Shown: positions 44,842 to 57,317, numbered from the stretch's first letter. The stretch: DNA of 64,000 nucleotides from Pedobacter sp. R20-19 (GCF_000708265.2 NZ_JCKI01000002.1:434001-498000), one strand, 5' to 3'. Notes: generated by a model not told the origin, from the letters alone. Translations and numbers: made by a program.

Positions 44842-47800
44842 TTGGCAAAGACAGTCGAACAAAGAGTAAATTTTGCAACTAGTAAGCACATTATAGACTA
44901 TCCGGATTTTCTGGATGTGCAATTGCAATCATTCAGAGAATTTTTCCAGATAGATACCACATCAGACGATCGCTCTAGCGAAGGTTTGTTTAAAGTGTTT
45001 GCTGAAAACTTTCCAATAACAGATTCAAGAAACATCTTCGTTTTAGAGTTTCTTGATTATTTTGTTGATCCGCCACGTTATGATATACACGAGTGTATTG
45101 AGCGTGGATTAACCTACAATGTTCCATTAAAAGCAAAGCTAAAGCTTTCTTGTAACGATGTTGAACATGAAGACTTTGAAACCATTATCCAGGATGTGTA
45201 CTTAGGTACTATCCCGTATATGACACCAAAAGGTACATTTGTAATTAACGGTGCAGAACGTGTTATCGTTTCTCAATTACACCGTTCTCCAGGGGTGTTC
45301 TTCGGCCAAAGCCGTCACACCAACGGAACCAAATTGTATTCTGCACGTGTTATTCCTTTCAAAGGTTCATGGATCGAATTTGCTACAGACGTTAATAACG
45401 TGATGTATGCTTATATCGATCGTAAGAAAAAATTCCCGGTTACCACTTTATTACGTGCTATTGGTTATGATTCTGATAAAGATATCTTAGAACTTTTTGA
45501 TCTTGCTGACGAAGTAAAGGTTAGTAAATCAGGTTTAAAGAAATATATCGGTCGTAAACTTGCAGCAAGAGTTTTAAAGAAATGGGTCGAAGATTTTGTA
45601 GATGAAGATACAGGTGAGGTAGTTTCTATCGACCGTAATGAAGTGATTCTTGAAAGAGAAACCGTTTTAGAAGACGAACACATCGATATGGTTATTGAAG
45701 CTGGTGTGAAAACCATTATCCTTTCTAAGGAAGATGGTGCGAGCCAGGCCGATTATACCATTATTTATAATACATTACAAAAAGATACATCAAACTCTGA
45801 AAAAGAGGCTGTTGAGAACATCTATCGTGCTTTGCGTAACGCAGAACCACCTGATGAGGAAACTGCACGTGGTATCATTGATCGTTTATTCTTCTCGGAT
45901 AAACGTTACGATTTAGGAGATGTTGGTCGTTACCGCATCAACCGTAAATTGAAAATGAATACACCTGATGATGTAAAGGTTTTAACTAAAGCTGATATTA
46001 TTGCTATTGTTAAATACCTGATCAAATTAATTAACTCTAAAGAGGAGGTGGATGATATTGACCACTTATCAAACCGTCGTGTACGTACGGTAGGTGAGCA
46101 ATTATACGCACAATTCGGTGTTGGTTTAGCCCGTATGGCCAGAACCATCCGTGAGCGTATGAATATTCGCGATAATGAGGTTTTTACGCCAACTGATTTG
46201 ATTAACGCCCGTACGTTATCATCGGTAATTAACTCTTTCTTTGGTACGAATCAGTTGTCTCAGTTTATGGATCAAACGAATCCATTGGCAGAGATTACAC
46301 ACAAACGTCGTTTATCAGCTTTAGGCCCAGGTGGTTTATCACGTGAAAGAGCTGGTTTCGAGGTACGTGACGTTCACTATACTCACTACGGTCGTTTATG
46401 TACGATTGAAACACCTGAGGGACCAAATATTGGTTTAATTTCATCACTTTGTGTGCATGCAAAAATCAATAATTTAGGTTTCATCGAAACACCATACAAA
46501 CGTGTTGAAGATGGTAAAGTAGTTGTTGATTCAGACGTTATTTATTTATCTGCAGAAGATGAAGATGGTAAAACCATTGCTCAGGCCAATGCAGAATATG
46601 ATGATAAAGGTAACTTTATTACACCACGCGTTAAAGCACGTTATGAGGGTGACTTCCCGATTATTGAGCCTGAGAAATTAGACTTAATGGATGTTGCGCC
46701 TAACCAGATTACTTCAATTGCTGCTTCGTTAATTCCGTTCTTAGAACATGATGATGCGAACAGGGCTTTGATGGGATCGAACATGCAACGTCAGGCCGTA
46801 CCATTGTTACGTCCTGAAGCACCGATTGTTGGTACAGGTTTAGAAGGTCGCGTTGCTCGTGACTCCAGAACTTTGATCAATGCTGAAGGTGACGGTGTGG
46901 TAGAATATGTAGATGCTAACGAAATCACCATTAAATATGAGCGTAACGAAGATGATCGTTTAGTTTCATTTGAAGGTGATAGCAAAACTTACCGTTTAAT
47001 TAAGTTCAAAAAAACCAACCAGAATACTTGTATCAACTTAAAACCAATCGTTAAGAAAGGTCAGAAAGTTACTAAAGGACAGGTTCTTTGCGAAGGTTAT
47101 GCAACTGAAAATGGTGAGTTGGCATTAGGTAGAAACTTAAAAGTGGCTTTCATGCCTTGGCAAGGTTTCAACTTTGAGGATGCGATTGTAATTAACGAAC
47201 GTATTGTTCGTGATGACGTTTTCACTTCATTGCATATTGAAGAGTTTGAATTAGAAGTACGTGATACGAAACGTGGAGAAGAGGAATTAACACCAGATAT
47301 CCCGAACGTTTCTGAAGAGGCTACTAAAGACCTTGATGAAAATGGTATTATCCGTGTAGGTGCTGATGTAAAAGAAGGTGATATTTTAATTGGTAAGATT
47401 ACGCCTAAGGGTGAATCAGATCCTTCACCTGAAGAGAAATTACTACGTGCTATTTTTGGTGATAAAGCTGGTGATGTTAAAGATGCGTCTTTAAAAACTC
47501 CTCCTTCTATCCAGGGAGTAGTAATTGATACTAAATTATTCAGCCGTGCTAAGAAAACTACAAAAGCTGAAGAGAAATCGGCAATTGAGAAATTAGACAA
47601 AGGATATACTCAAATCACTGAAAAACTAAAAGCAGAATTAGTTGACAAATTATTCACTATCGTAAATGGAAAAACCTCACAAGGTGTATTTAATATTTAC
47701 AAGGAATTATTGGTTGCTAAGGGTGCTAAATTCACGCAGAAAATTTTAGCAGATCTTGAATTTGCTCACATTAGCCCTAACAAATGGACTACTGATGACG

Positions 47801-48645
47801 ACAAAAATGAGATGATTAAAATGTTGCTTCACAACTACGGTATCCGTGTTAACGAAGAACTTGGTGCTTACAAACGCGATAAATTTGCGATCAGTGTAGG
47901 TGATGAGCTTCCATCGGGAATTGTACAGATGGCAAAAGTTTATGTAGCTAAAAAACGTAAATTAAAAGTAGGTGATAAAATGGCGGGTCGTCACGGTAAT
48001 AAAGGTATTGTTGCACGTATTGTACGTGACGAAGATATGCCTTTCTTATCTGATGGTACTCCGGTTGATATTGTGTTAAACCCACTGGGTGTACCTTCAC
48101 GTATGAACCTGGGGCAGATCTATGAAACTATTTTGGCTTGGGCTGGTCAGGAATTAGGTGTAAAATTTGCTACGCCGATTTTTGATGGTGCTACACACCA
48201 AGAGGTTGAAGAGTGGATTGCCAAAGCAGGAGTTCCTGCATCAGGAAAAACTTACTTATATAATGGTTTAACTGGTGAGCGTTTCGATCAGACTACAACA
48301 GTTGGTATTATATACATGCTGAAATTAGGTCACATGGTTGATGATAAGATGCACGCCCGTTCAATCGGACCATACTCATTAATTACACAACAACCATTGG
48401 GTGGTAAAGCTCAATTCGGGGGTCAGCGTTTTGGTGAGATGGAGGTTTGGGCATTAGAGGCATTTGGTGCTGCTAATATTCTTCAGGAGATCTTAACCGT
48501 TAAATCGGATGATGTGATCGGAAGGGCCAAAACTTACGAAGCCATTGTTAAAGGTGAAAACCTACCGACTCCAGGTGTGCCAGAATCATTTAATGTATTG
48601 GTACATGAGTTACGCGGTTTAGGTTTAGATATTACGTTAGACTAA
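44842..48645 (+). CDS. rpoB: RNA polymerase subunit beta
   Basis: Catalytic subunit of RNA polymerase. 1267 aa, starting at TTG (44842) as [11 protein letters not shown], which matches the usual N-terminus of the phylum. The rifampicin region is intact ([17 protein letters not shown] near 467-483, then [13 protein letters not shown]). The late conserved regions [14 protein letters not shown] and [20 protein letters not shown] are present. No frameshift or resistance-type change in the part read. It is co-transcribed with rpoC 86 bp downstream. Confidence 0.98.
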   Translation: MAKTVEQRVNFATSKHIIDYPDFLDVQLQSFREFFQIDTTSDDRSSEGLFKVFAENFPITDSRNIFVLEFLDYFVDPPRYDIHECIERGLTYNVPLKAKLKLSCNDVEHEDFETIIQDVYLGTIPYMTPKGTFVINGAERVIVSQLHRSPGVFFGQSRHTNGTKLYSARVIPFKGSWIEFATDVNNVMYAYIDRKKKFPVTTLLRAIGYDSDKDILELFDLADEVKVSKSGLKKYIGRKLAARVLKKWVEDFVDEDTGEVVSIDRNEVILERETVLEDEHIDMVIEAGVKTIILSKEDGASQADYTIIYNTLQKDTSNSEKEAVENIYRALRNAEPPDEETARGIIDRLFFSDKRYDLGDVGRYRINRKLKMNTPDDVKVLTKADIIAIVKYLIKLINSKEEVDDIDHLSNRRVRTVGEQLYAQFGVGLARMARTIRERMNIRDNEVFTPTDLINARTLSSVINSFFGTNQLSQFMDQTNPLAEITHKRRLSALGPGGLSRERAGFEVRDVHYTHYGRLCTIETPEGPNIGLISSLCVHAKINNLGFIETPYKRVEDGKVVVDSDVIYLSAEDEDGKTIAQANAEYDDKGNFITPRVKARYEGDFPIIEPEKLDLMDVAPNQITSIAASLIPFLEHDDANRALMGSNMQRQAVPLLRPEAPIVGTGLEGRVARDSRTLINAEGDGVVEYVDANEITIKYERNEDDRLVSFEGDSKTYRLIKFKKTNQNTCINLKPIVKKGQKVTKGQVLCEGYATENGELALGRNLKVAFMPWQGFNFEDAIVINERIVRDDVFTSLHIEEFELEVRDTKRGEEELTPDIPNVSEEATKDLDENGIIRVGADVKEGDILIGKITPKGESDPSPEEKLLRAIFGDKAGDVKDASLKTPPSIQGVVIDTKLFSRAKKTTKAEEKSAIEKLDKGYTQITEKLKAELVDKLFTIVNGKTSQGVFNIYKELLVAKGAKFTQKILADLEFAHISPNKWTTDDDKNEMIKMLLHNYGIRVNEELGAYKRDKFAISVGDELPSGIVQMAKVYVAKKRKLKVGDKMAGRHGNKGIVARIVRDEDMPFLSDGTPVDIVLNPLGVPSRMNLGQIYETILAWAGQELGVKFATPIFDGATHQEVEEWIAKAGVPASGKTYLYNGLTGERFDQTTTVGIIYMLKLGHMVDDKMHARSIGPYSLITQQPLGGKAQFGGQRFGEMEVWALEAFGAANILQEILTVKSDDVIGRAKTYEAIVKGENLPTPGVPESFNVLVHELRGLGLDITLD

Positions 48646-48731
48646 GTATTAAGTATAAAGTATCGAGTATCAAGATGGGCAATCATTCTTGATATTCAAT
48701 ACTAAGTACTTGCTACTACAAACAAAAGCAT
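48646..48731. repeat. Low-complexity spacer between rpoB and rpoC
   Basis: AGTATTAAGTATAAAGTATC and GAGTATCAAGAT on the left face ATTCTTGATATTCAATAC and TAAGTACTTG on the right, giving an imperfect hairpin. The same words (GATACTTAATACTTGATACT) stand before pheT at 13948-13967. Confidence 0.6.
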
Positions 48732-51700
48732 ATGTCTTACAAAAAGGATAATAAATTAAAAAGCAATTTCACATCAATCACGATTAGCTTATCGTCTCCT
48801 GAAATTATTCTGGAACGTTCAAGCGGTGAGGTGTTGAAACCGGAAACCATTAACTACCGTACTTACAAACCTGAGCGTGATGGTTTGTTCTGTGAGCGTA
48901 TTTTTGGTCCGGTAAAAGATTACGAATGTCATTGCGGTAAATACAAACGTATCCGTTATAAAGGTATTGTTTGTGATCGTTGTGGTGTTGAAGTAACAGA
49001 GAAGAAAGTACGTCGTGAGCGTATGGGACACATCGCTTTGGTGGTTCCTGTTGCTCACATCTGGTATTTCCGTTCGTTACCGAATAAAATCGGATATTTA
49101 TTAGGTCTTCCTACTAAAAAATTAGATTTAATTATCTATTACGAGCGTTATGTAGTAATCCAATCAGGCTTAATGGCTGAGGAAGGTATCAACTATATGG
49201 ACTTCTTAACGGAAGAAGAATATTTAGATATTTTAGATAAATTACCTAAAGAAAACCAATACTTAGACGATAAAGATCCTAATAAATTCATCGCCAAAAT
49301 GGGTGCTGAAGCGTTAGAAGATTTATTAAAACGTATCAACTTAGATACTTTATCTTACGATTTACGTCACCAGGCTGCAAATGAAACTTCTCAACAACGT
49401 AAAAATGAGGCTTTAAAACGTCTTCAGGTTGTTGAAGCTTTCCGTGGTGCTAATACCCGTATTGAGAATCGCCCAGAGTGGATGATTGTTAAAATCGTTC
49501 CGGTTATTCCACCAGAATTACGTCCTTTAGTTCCATTAGAAGGTGGTCGTTTCGCTACTTCAGATTTAAATGATTTATACCGTCGTGTAATTATCCGTAA
49601 CAACCGTTTGAAAAGGTTGATCGAGATTAAAGCACCAGAGGTAATTTTACGTAATGAAAAACGGATGTTACAGGAAGCTGTTGATTCGTTATTTGATAAC
49701 TCACGTAAAGTTAACGCGGTTAAAACTGAAGGTAACCGTGCCTTAAAATCACTTTCAGATATCCTGAAAGGTAAACAAGGTCGTTTCCGTCAGAATTTAT
49801 TAGGTAAACGTGTGGATTATTCAGCTCGTTCCGTAATTGTTGTAGGGCCTAGCCTCAAATTACACGAGTGCGGTATTCCTAAAGATATGGCTGCTGAGCT
49901 TTACAAACCGTTCATTATTCGTAAGATGATTGAGCGTGGTGTGGTAAAAACAGTTAAATCTGCTAAGAAAATCGTTGATCGCAAAGATCCATTGGTTTGG
50001 GATATTTTAGAAAATGTATTAAAAGGTCACCCGGTATTATTAAACCGTGCACCTACCTTACACAGACTAGGTATTCAGGCTTTCCAGCCAAAACTAATTG
50101 AAGGAAAAGCAATCCAGTTACACCCATTAGTTTGTACTGCATTCAACGCCGATTTTGATGGTGACCAGATGGCTGTCCACTTACCGCTAGGTAATGCAGC
50201 AATTTTGGAAGCCCAAGTATTGATGTTGGCTGCACATAACATCTTAAACCCTGCCAACGGTACGCCAATTACAGTACCTTCTCAGGATATGGTTTTGGGT
50301 CTTTATTATATTACTAAAGGCCGTAGAACTGATGAAACCAGAGTGGTTAAAGGACAAGATTCCAACTTCTATTCTCCAGAGGAAGTAATTATTGCTTACA
50401 ATGAGAAAGAGTTAGATTTACACGCTTTCATTAAAGTAAGGGTAAATGTTAAACAACCCGATGGTTCTATCGTTAATAAACTCACTGAAACTACAGTAGG
50501 TAGGGTTTTATTTAACCAGATGGTTCCTGAGGAAGTAGGTTATATCAATGAATTATTAACTAAGAAATCGTTAAGAGATATTATCGGTGAGGTAGTTAAA
50601 ATGACTGGTATGGCTCGTTCTTCTCAATTCTTGGATGATATCAAAGAATTAGGTTTCCGTATGGCATTCCAGGGTGGTTTATCGTTCAACTTACAAGACG
50701 TAAACATTCCGGTTGAAAAACATACTTTATTGGAGCAGGCTGCTAACGAAGTTGAAGAAGTAAGAAACAACTATAACATGGGTTTCATTACGAACAACGA
50801 ACGTTACAACCAGATTATTGATATCTGGACCCGTATCAACAACAGGTTAACCACTTTCGTGATGAACCAGTTATCTTCGGATAACCAAGGTTTCAACTCG
50901 GTTTATATGATGCTTGATTCTGGTGCGCGTGGTTCGAAAGAGCAGATTCGTCAGCTTTGCGGAATGCGTGGTTTGATGGCGAAACCTCAAAAATCTGGTT
51001 CAGGTGGTGATATCATTGAAAACCCGATCTTATCAAACTTTAAAGAAGGTTTATCGGTATTAGAGTACTTTATCTCTACTCACGGTGCACGTAAAGGTTT
51101 GGCGGATACGGCGTTAAAAACGGCTGATGCGGGTTACCTGACTCGTCGTTTACATGATGTTGCTCAGGATATGATCGTAAATTCAGAAGATTGTGGTACT
51201 TTAAGGGGTATGTACACTACTGCATTGAAAGATCAGGAAGATATTGTAGAGCCATTATATGACAGGATTTTAGGTCGTACTTCATTGCACGATGTTTACA
51301 ATCCATTAGATAATACTTTATTAGTAGGTGCTGGTGAAGATATCAACGAAGAGGTTGCAAAACTAATCGAAGAGTCTCCATTAGAAGGTATCGAAATTCG
51401 TTCGGTATTAACCTGTGAAAATAAAAGGGGTGTTTGTTCATTATGTTATGGACGTAACCTGGCATCTGGTAAACGCGTTCAAAGAGGTGAGGCAGTTGGT
51501 GTAATTGCAGCACAATCAATCGGTGAACCGGGTACACAGTTAACCCTTCGTACTTTCCACGTGGGTGGTACTGCATCAAACATTGCTGCAGAATCAAACA
51601 TCGTAGCAAAATTTGATGGTGTTATCGAGTTTGAAAACATTCGTACTGTAGATACACAAACAGAAGAAGGTACAGTTCAGGTTGTATTGGGTCGTTCAGG

Positions 51701-53018
51701 TGAGTTCAAAATTGTTGAGCCAGGAACCGGACGTATCATTGTAACCAATAATATTCCTTATGGTGCATTCTTATTTGTTAAAGAAGGAGATAAGTTATCA
51801 AAAGGCGACAAAATTTGTTCATGGGATCCGTACAACGCGGTTATTCTTTCAGAATTTGCCGGTAAAGCGCAATTTGATGCCATTATTGAAGGTGTTACCT
51901 TCCGTGAAGAATCAGATGAGCAAACTGGTCACCGTGAAAAAGTAATTATTGATACTCGTGATAAAACTAAAAACCCTTCTGTTCAGATTGTTGATAAGAA
52001 AGGTGAATTTATCAAAGGTTATAACATTCCGGTAGGTGCCCACGTTTCAGTTGATGAAGGTGAAGCCATCCAAACTGGTCAGATTATTGCTAAAATTCCT
52101 CGTGCTACTGGTAAAACCCGAGATATTACGGGTGGTTTGCCTCGTGTAACAGAGTTATTTGAAGCACGTAATCCTTCAAATCCAGCTGTAGTAACTGAGA
52201 TTGATGGTGTGGTAACTTTAGGTGGTGTTAAACGTGGTAATCGTGAGATTACGATCGAATCTAAAGATGGTGAAGTTAAAAAATATCTTGTTCCATTGTC
52301 TAAACACATCCTTGTACAGGATAATGACTTTGTGAAAGCAGGTATGCCTTTGTCAGATGGTTCAATTTCACCAGCAGATATCTTATCAATTAAAGGTCCG
52401 GCAGCGGTTCAGGAATACTTAGTAAATGGTATTCAAGAGGTTTACCGTTTGCAAGGTGTGAAAATTAATGATAAGCACTTCGAGGTAATTGTTCACCAGA
52501 TGATGCAGAAAGTTCACATCGAAGATCCGGGTGATACTATTTTCTTAGAAAACAATGCTGTTGACCGTTGGGATTTTGCTGACGAGAACGATGCCATGTA
52601 CGATAAGAAAGTTGTGGAAGATGCAGGTGATTCAAATGAAATCAAACCAGGTCAGATTATTTCATTACGTAGATTAAGAGATGAAAATTCTCAATTGAAA
52701 CGTAAAGATTTAAAACAGATTACGGTAAGAGATGCAAGACCAGCTACAGCAAGTTCTATCTTACAAGGTATTACAAGAGCATCATTGGGTACTAAATCGT
52801 TCATTTCTGCGGCTTCGTTCCAGGAAACTACGAAAGTATTGAATGAGGCGGCGATTGCAGGTAAACGCGACAATATGTTAGGCTTGAAAGAAAACGTGAT
52901 CGTTGGTCACTTAATTCCTTCAGGTACTGGTGTACGTGGTTACGAAAGAATCATCGTTGGTTCTCAAGAAGAATACGATAAATTATTGGCTTCGAAACAA
53001 GAAGAAGTAGAAGCTTAA
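48732..53018 (+). CDS. rpoC: RNA polymerase subunit beta'
   Basis: Largest RNA polymerase subunit. 1428 aa. N-terminal zinc site [20 protein letters not shown] (near 65-85), the catalytic [12 protein letters not shown] near 471-482 with the three Asp that bind Mg, a second zinc site [13 protein letters not shown] near 896-908, and the trigger-loop region [16 protein letters not shown]. Complete by all landmarks. A terminator follows at 53041. Confidence 0.98.
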   Translation: MSYKKDNKLKSNFTSITISLSSPEIILERSSGEVLKPETINYRTYKPERDGLFCERIFGPVKDYECHCGKYKRIRYKGIVCDRCGVEVTEKKVRRERMGHIALVVPVAHIWYFRSLPNKIGYLLGLPTKKLDLIIYYERYVVIQSGLMAEEGINYMDFLTEEEYLDILDKLPKENQYLDDKDPNKFIAKMGAEALEDLLKRINLDTLSYDLRHQAANETSQQRKNEALKRLQVVEAFRGANTRIENRPEWMIVKIVPVIPPELRPLVPLEGGRFATSDLNDLYRRVIIRNNRLKRLIEIKAPEVILRNEKRMLQEAVDSLFDNSRKVNAVKTEGNRALKSLSDILKGKQGRFRQNLLGKRVDYSARSVIVVGPSLKLHECGIPKDMAAELYKPFIIRKMIERGVVKTVKSAKKIVDRKDPLVWDILENVLKGHPVLLNRAPTLHRLGIQAFQPKLIEGKAIQLHPLVCTAFNADFDGDQMAVHLPLGNAAILEAQVLMLAAHNILNPANGTPITVPSQDMVLGLYYITKGRRTDETRVVKGQDSNFYSPEEVIIAYNEKELDLHAFIKVRVNVKQPDGSIVNKLTETTVGRVLFNQMVPEEVGYINELLTKKSLRDIIGEVVKMTGMARSSQFLDDIKELGFRMAFQGGLSFNLQDVNIPVEKHTLLEQAANEVEEVRNNYNMGFITNNERYNQIIDIWTRINNRLTTFVMNQLSSDNQGFNSVYMMLDSGARGSKEQIRQLCGMRGLMAKPQKSGSGGDIIENPILSNFKEGLSVLEYFISTHGARKGLADTALKTADAGYLTRRLHDVAQDMIVNSEDCGTLRGMYTTALKDQEDIVEPLYDRILGRTSLHDVYNPLDNTLLVGAGEDINEEVAKLIEESPLEGIEIRSVLTCENKRGVCSLCYGRNLASGKRVQRGEAVGVIAAQSIGEPGTQLTLRTFHVGGTASNIAAESNIVAKFDGVIEFENIRTVDTQTEEGTVQVVLGRSGEFKIVEPGTGRIIVTNNIPYGAFLFVKEGDKLSKGDKICSWDPYNAVILSEFAGKAQFDAIIEGVTFREESDEQTGHREKVIIDTRDKTKNPSVQIVDKKGEFIKGYNIPVGAHVSVDEGEAIQTGQIIAKIPRATGKTRDITGGLPRVTELFEARNPSNPAVVTEIDGVVTLGGVKRGNREITIESKDGEVKKYLVPLSKHILVQDNDFVKAGMPLSDGSISPADILSIKGPAAVQEYLVNGIQEVYRLQGVKINDKHFEVIVHQMMQKVHIEDPGDTIFLENNAVDRWDFADENDAMYDKKVVEDAGDSNEIKPGQIISLRRLRDENSQLKRKDLKQITVRDARPATASSILQGITRASLGTKSFISAASFQETTKVLNEAAIAGKRDNMLGLKENVIVGHLIPSGTGVRGYERIIVGSQEEYDKLLASKQEEVEA

Positions 53019-53040
53019 TCATTTTAAATTGCTTAAAATT

Positions 53041-53071
53041 AAGTCCTCCACCAAAAGTGGGGGACTTTTTT
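53041..53071 (+). terminator. Terminator of the rpoBC operon
   Basis: Eleven-pair stem AAGTCCTCCAC/GTGGGGGACTT with one T-G pair, loop CAAAA, T6. Confidence 0.9.
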
Positions 53072-53111
53072 GTTTGGAATAGATTTTGTAGTTTTATATA
53101 AAAATAAAATA

Positions 53112-53357
53112 ATGAGCGTTACAGAAATACAACTTTTTCAGATTTTAAAAGCCAAACTTGGAGAACAGGAAGCTGAGCAGTTGGTTTCTTTTGTCAAGGA
53201 GGAAGTTAAATCTGAATTTGATAATAAAAGAGAAATTCTGACCACTAAAGAAGATTTAGCCAATTCCAAAGCAGAAATCATAAAGTGGATGTTTATATTT
53301 TGGATTGGTCAAATAGTAGTTACATTTGGCTTTATATTAATGTTTATCAAAAAATAG
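53112..53357 (+). CDS. Small coiled-coil membrane protein (DUF1640-like)
   Basis: 81 aa, with a charged coiled coil (EEVKSEFDNKREILTTKEDL) followed by one C-terminal membrane helix (WMFIFWIGQIVVTFGFILMF). The order TKEDLAN...IIKWMFIFWIGQ is typical of small DUF1640-like proteins, whose function is unknown. I use the ATG at 53112; an earlier in-frame ATG at 53070 lies at the end of the rpoC terminator T run and is unlikely. Confidence 0.7.
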   Translation: MSVTEIQLFQILKAKLGEQEAEQLVSFVKEEVKSEFDNKREILTTKEDLANSKAEIIKWMFIFWIGQIVVTFGFILMFIKK

Positions 53358-53426
53358 TTCTATATATTAAGGTTTACTTTATATATTCTGCCTATTCACG
53401 GCGGAATTTTTTATTTTTGATCTATT

Positions 53427-53738
53427 ATGGAAGAACAACAAAACGAAAATCAATTAAATATAGAGCTATCGGAAGAAATTGCTGAAGGTATTTTTTCTAA
53501 TCTGGCCATCATTACTCATTCAAATACGGAATTTGTATTGGATTTTATCCGTGTGATGCCAGGCATTCCTAAAGCTAAAGTAAAATCTAGGATTATTTTA
53601 ACGCCCGAACATGCTAAACGATTATTATCTGCATTGGATGATAATATTCAAAAATTTGAAGCTATAAACGGCCGAATCAAAACACAGGAAGAACCTCCAT
53701 TTCCTATGGGCTTTGGTGGACCAACTGCACAAGCTTAA
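53427..53738 (+). CDS. DUF3467-family protein
   Basis: A 103-aa protein with ELSEEIAEGIFSNLAIITHS at 14-33 and FVLDFIRVMPGIPKAKVKSRIILTP-like core at 38-62, the DUF3467 pattern. The end is Pro/Gly-rich (EEPPFPMGFGG). Soluble, function unknown; commonly found just after rpoC in this phylum. Confidence 0.85.
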   Translation: MEEQQNENQLNIELSEEIAEGIFSNLAIITHSNTEFVLDFIRVMPGIPKAKVKSRIILTPEHAKRLLSALDDNIQKFEAINGRIKTQEEPPFPMGFGGPTAQA

Positions 53739-53807
53739 TAATTCTTACTCCAAATATTTGCTTGCTATGCCTGCATAATATATATTTGTGTATAACCATA
53801 TATAAAA

Positions 53808-55031
53808 ATGAAAAAACTTTTATTGAGCGCAGTACTTTCTGTCCCGCTATGGGTGTTTGGACAGGGTTTCCAGGTTAACTTACAAGGGCAAAAGCAGATT
53901 GGAATGGCTGGTGCAGGATCTGCATTGGCTTTGGATGAGGCTTCGGTATTTTATAACCCCGGAGCAGTTTCTTTTCTGGAGAAGAACTCTATTTCTGCCG
54001 GAGTAAATCCGTTGTTGTTTAAATCTGCATTTAAACAAACGGGATCGAATATTACAGAGAATGTTAAAAATAAAATAGCACCCCCGTTTGAGGCTTATGC
54101 AGTTTGGGGACCTAAATCAAATAAATGGAAGCTAGGATTAGGTGTTTATACACCTTTCGGTGGTTTAGTAGATTGGGGTAATGAGTGGTCTGGAAGATAT
54201 GCCTTAACGTCTTTAAACTTAAAAGCGATTTATTTCCAGCCAACACTAAGTGTAAAAATTACTGAAAACATTGGTATTGGAGCAGGTTTTGTATATAACC
54301 ATGGAGAGGTTAATCTACAACGAGCATTACCTGTTAATTATCCTGACGGAAGATCTGGTCATGCAACACTAGAGGGCACAGGCAGTGGTTACGGCTGGAA
54401 TGCAGGTTTATACATTAAAACATTAAGTAATATCACTTTCGCTGTTGTACACAAATCAAAAGTAATTACGAAGTTAAATGATGGTACAGCAACATTTGAT
54501 GTACCAGAATCATTACGTACTTCATTTCCTGCAGGCAATACATTTAATGCTGAATTGCCTTTACCATCAACAACAACCTTAGGTATAGGTGTTCCTTTAT
54601 CAAAAAGTACAACTTTAGCATTTGATGCCAGCTGGGTACAATGGCATGTTTATAAGGAGCTTGCCTTTGATTATGCTGTGAATACTTCAGCCCTTGCAGA
54701 TACCCGATCTGCTCGTAATTATCGCGATGGTTCATCATTTAAAATGGGAATTAACCACCAGGCATCAGAAAAGTTGGCTTTAAGAGCTGGAGTTGGTTAC
54801 GCATTCTCACCAGTTCAGGATGGCTACGTTACTCCGGAAGCACCGGATGCTGATCGTTATATTTTAAGTGCAGGTGTTGGTTATGCACCTACCAGCCATT
54901 TTGAGCTTAATGCATCTTTCTTTTTTGAAGATGTAAAATCACGTCAGCAAAAGAATATAGAAACCGGATTAGACGGCACGTTCAAAACTTTGGTATATGC
55001 ACCAGGTCTTTCATTAACTTATAAATGGTAG
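53808..55031 (+). CDS. FadL/OmpP1-family outer-membrane transporter
   Basis: Long-chain hydrocarbon or fatty acid channel. Signal peptide ends VFGQG; then the FadL N-terminal hatch region (GMAGAGSALALDEASVFYNPGAV near 33-55) and a 14-strand type barrel ending LSLTYKW. The substrate is not certain; family members carry fatty acids or aromatic hydrocarbons. The next gene, an SGNH lipoprotein, starts 11 bp after its stop codon, so the pair may release and import acyl chains. Confidence 0.88.
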   Translation: MKKLLLSAVLSVPLWVFGQGFQVNLQGQKQIGMAGAGSALALDEASVFYNPGAVSFLEKNSISAGVNPLLFKSAFKQTGSNITENVKNKIAPPFEAYAVWGPKSNKWKLGLGVYTPFGGLVDWGNEWSGRYALTSLNLKAIYFQPTLSVKITENIGIGAGFVYNHGEVNLQRALPVNYPDGRSGHATLEGTGSGYGWNAGLYIKTLSNITFAVVHKSKVITKLNDGTATFDVPESLRTSFPAGNTFNAELPLPSTTTLGIGVPLSKSTTLAFDASWVQWHVYKELAFDYAVNTSALADTRSARNYRDGSSFKMGINHQASEKLALRAGVGYAFSPVQDGYVTPEAPDADRYILSAGVGYAPTSHFELNASFFFEDVKSRQQKNIETGLDGTFKTLVYAPGLSLTYKW

Positions 55032-55042
55032 GAGATATCAAC

Positions 55043-56338
55043 ATGAAAAAAATTATATTCAATAGTCTTGTTGCTGCTACCATCTTGTTCGCAGCATCTT
55101 GTAAACCTGAAATTGAAACACCTGCAGCTACAACAGCAGGCACAGCAAATTTTAGTAAATATATTGCCATAGGTAATTCATTAACCTCTGGCTATGCTGA
55201 TGGCGGTTTATATTTGGAAGGCCAGAAAGTGGCTTATCCAAACTTATTGGCGGCTCAAATGGCTACAGTTGGTGGTGGAAGTTTTACTTCTCCATTTTTT
55301 AGTGATATTCAGGCCAATGGATCAGGTTATGCAAGCTTAACTGCACTAACTAATGGTAGCCCAACCATTAGCCAGATTACAACAGGTACAGCTTATGTTG
55401 CACCAGGCAAGCTGGCTAAGTATTCGGGAGAGATTCAAAATTTAGGCATTCCAGGAATGCGTTTGGATTTAGCTTTCGATCCAACCTTTACCTTTAGTGC
55501 TGCAAATATGTTTTTTGAGCGTTTGCTTACGGATGCTCAGGTTGGCAAAGTGAATTACGCAGCTTATATTCAAGGAAGAAATCATACTTTCTTCTCTTTA
55601 TGGTTGGGTAATAATGATGCGCTTGGTTATGCGCTAAATGGTGGTGTTACTACTGACGCGACAACTGTGCTTACTGAAAAAGCAACTTTCTCTTTCTTGT
55701 ATACCAATATGCTTAATATTTTAACTGCTGGCGGACAAAAAGGTGTAGTTGCAACCATTCCGGATGTTACGGCTGTACCTTACTTTAATACAGTAACGCC
55801 TGCAGCTTTATTGGCTGCTGCAAAAGCAATTAATCCTGCAGCTGCATCGATTTATATTCAAACAGGTACCGGAACGGTAAGGGCTGCAACCAGTGAAGAT
55901 TTAATTAGATTGCCATTTCAAACAGCTGGATTATTTGCTGTGCCTAATGCCGCAGGTTATTTTTATGGTTTAGATCCTAGAAATCCAATAGCCAATAATT
56001 GGGTGTTAGATAAAGATGAAGTAGTAAAAGTTAAAGATTATGTAAATAGCTATAACAGTACCATTAAATCTCTTGCGAATAGTAAAGGGTTGGCTCTTGC
56101 CGATACTTATACCTACTTTAATACGGTAAAAGCAGGTATTTCTATTCAAGGTATAAACATTAATGCCGCATTTATTACAGGTGGTGCTTTTTCTTTAGAT
56201 GGTATACACTTAACCCCACGTGGAAATGCTGCCATAGCCAATGTATTTGTTGATGCGATTAATGCTAAATATGGTTCAACCATTCCAACAATTGATATTA
56301 CCAAATACAGGGGTGTGAAATTTCCAGATTCAAAATAA
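55043..56338 (+). CDS. SGNH/GDSL hydrolase lipoprotein
   Basis: Esterase or lipase of the SGNH superfamily anchored as a lipoprotein: signal peptide with lipobox C20 (FAASC). The catalytic blocks are GNSLTSG (nucleophile S46), GNND (block III, near 195) and DGIHLTPRGN with the Asp-His pair near 398-401. Start: the ATG at 55043 has an AGGAGA 11 nt upstream; an earlier ATG at 55025 lies inside the FadL gene. Pairing with FadL suggests a lipid-ester uptake function. Confidence 0.85.
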   Translation: MKKIIFNSLVAATILFAASCKPEIETPAATTAGTANFSKYIAIGNSLTSGYADGGLYLEGQKVAYPNLLAAQMATVGGGSFTSPFFSDIQANGSGYASLTALTNGSPTISQITTGTAYVAPGKLAKYSGEIQNLGIPGMRLDLAFDPTFTFSAANMFFERLLTDAQVGKVNYAAYIQGRNHTFFSLWLGNNDALGYALNGGVTTDATTVLTEKATFSFLYTNMLNILTAGGQKGVVATIPDVTAVPYFNTVTPAALLAAAKAINPAAASIYIQTGTGTVRAATSEDLIRLPFQTAGLFAVPNAAGYFYGLDPRNPIANNWVLDKDEVVKVKDYVNSYNSTIKSLANSKGLALADTYTYFNTVKAGISIQGININAAFITGGAFSLDGIHLTPRGNAAIANVFVDAINAKYGSTIPTIDITKYRGVKFPDSK

Positions 56339-56360
56339 CATGATGTAACTAATAATATTT

Positions 56361-56392
56361 AAAGGGATTTGCCATTAGCAAGTCCCTTTTTT
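56361..56392. terminator. Terminator between the SGNH gene and miaA
   Basis: Twelve-pair stem AAAGGGATTTGC/GCAAGTCCCTTT with one T-G pair, loop CATTA and T6. Confidence 0.85.
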
Positions 56393-57299
56393 ATTTTATT
56401 CTGCGCTCAATATGTTTGACGATCTCCTCGTGTTGATTTGGCTCAAACCAAGTTATTTCTTCATCTCTTCTAAACCAGGTTAGCTGTCTTTTGGCAAACC
56501 TGCGTGTATTTTGTTTAATGTTTGAAACTGCTTCTTCAAATGAAAGTTTTTGATCTAAATAATCAAATATTTCGCTATAACCTACTGTATTTAGTGCATT
56601 GTAAGATCTAAATTCAGTTAACGATTTTACTTCATCTAACAAACCATTACTGATCATCTGATCAACTCTGCTATTAATTCTATCATACAAAGTTACCCGC
56701 TCTGTATTTAAACCTATTTTGATGATGTTAAATGGCCGTTCTTTCTTAGTGGCAGATAACATGGATGAAAGTTTTTTTCCGGTAGATAAAAAGACTTCCA
56801 AACCACGGATCATTCTTTGGGGATTATGCTGATCTACTTTGGCATAATATTCAGGATCATGTTTTGCTAGTTGTTCCTGAATAGGGGAGATACCTTCTGT
56901 TTTAAAAAGATTGTTGAGTTGATCTCTGACAAGCAGATCAATTTCTGGCATGTCATCCAGACCATTAATCAGCGCATTTACGTATAATCCCGATCCACCC
57001 ACCATAATGGCTAAATCATGAGTTTTAAAAATTTCATCCAGCACTTTTAAACCTTCGACTTCAAAATCTCCTGTACTAAATAATTGATTAACAGAATGGG
57101 AGTTTATGAAGTGATGTTTTGCAACTGCGAGCTCAGTTTGAGTAGGCTTAGCAGTACCAATTTCCATTTCTTTATAAAACTGTCGCGAATCTGCAGAAAT
57201 AATTTCTGTTCGAAAATGATTAGCCAGTTCAATAGCCAGGGCAGTTTTGCCAATAGCAGTTGGCCCTACAACGGAAATTAATGTTTTTAAATTAGACAT
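56391..57299 (-). CDS. miaA: tRNA dimethylallyltransferase
   Basis: Adds dimethylallyl to A37 of tRNAs that read UNN codons. P-loop GPTAIGKT at residues 12-19, substrate motif DSRQFYKEMEIGTAKP near 40-55, GGSGLYVNALINGLDD near 102 and NTRRFAKRQLTWFR near 275. I use the ATG at 57299 (SNLKTLIS), which gives 302 aa; a frame extension to 57329 adds only MAAFILYKLL, not found in the family. Confidence 0.95.
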   Translation of the reverse strand: MSNLKTLISVVGPTAIGKTALAIELANHFRTEIISADSRQFYKEMEIGTAKPTQTELAVAKHHFINSHSVNQLFSTGDFEVEGLKVLDEIFKTHDLAIMVGGSGLYVNALINGLDDMPEIDLLVRDQLNNLFKTEGISPIQEQLAKHDPEYYAKVDQHNPQRMIRGLEVFLSTGKKLSSMLSATKKERPFNIIKIGLNTERVTLYDRINSRVDQMISNGLLDEVKSLTEFRSYNALNTVGYSEIFDYLDQKLSFEEAVSNIKQNTRRFAKRQLTWFRRDEEITWFEPNQHEEIVKHIERRIK

Positions 57300-57317
57300 G
57301 AGGAGCTTATATAAAAT

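Noticed and set aside
47097..47600. 167-codon minus-strand frame inside rpoB, and similar frames in rpoC, rplA and pheT
   Set aside because: Shadow frames caused by the biased codon use of highly expressed genes.
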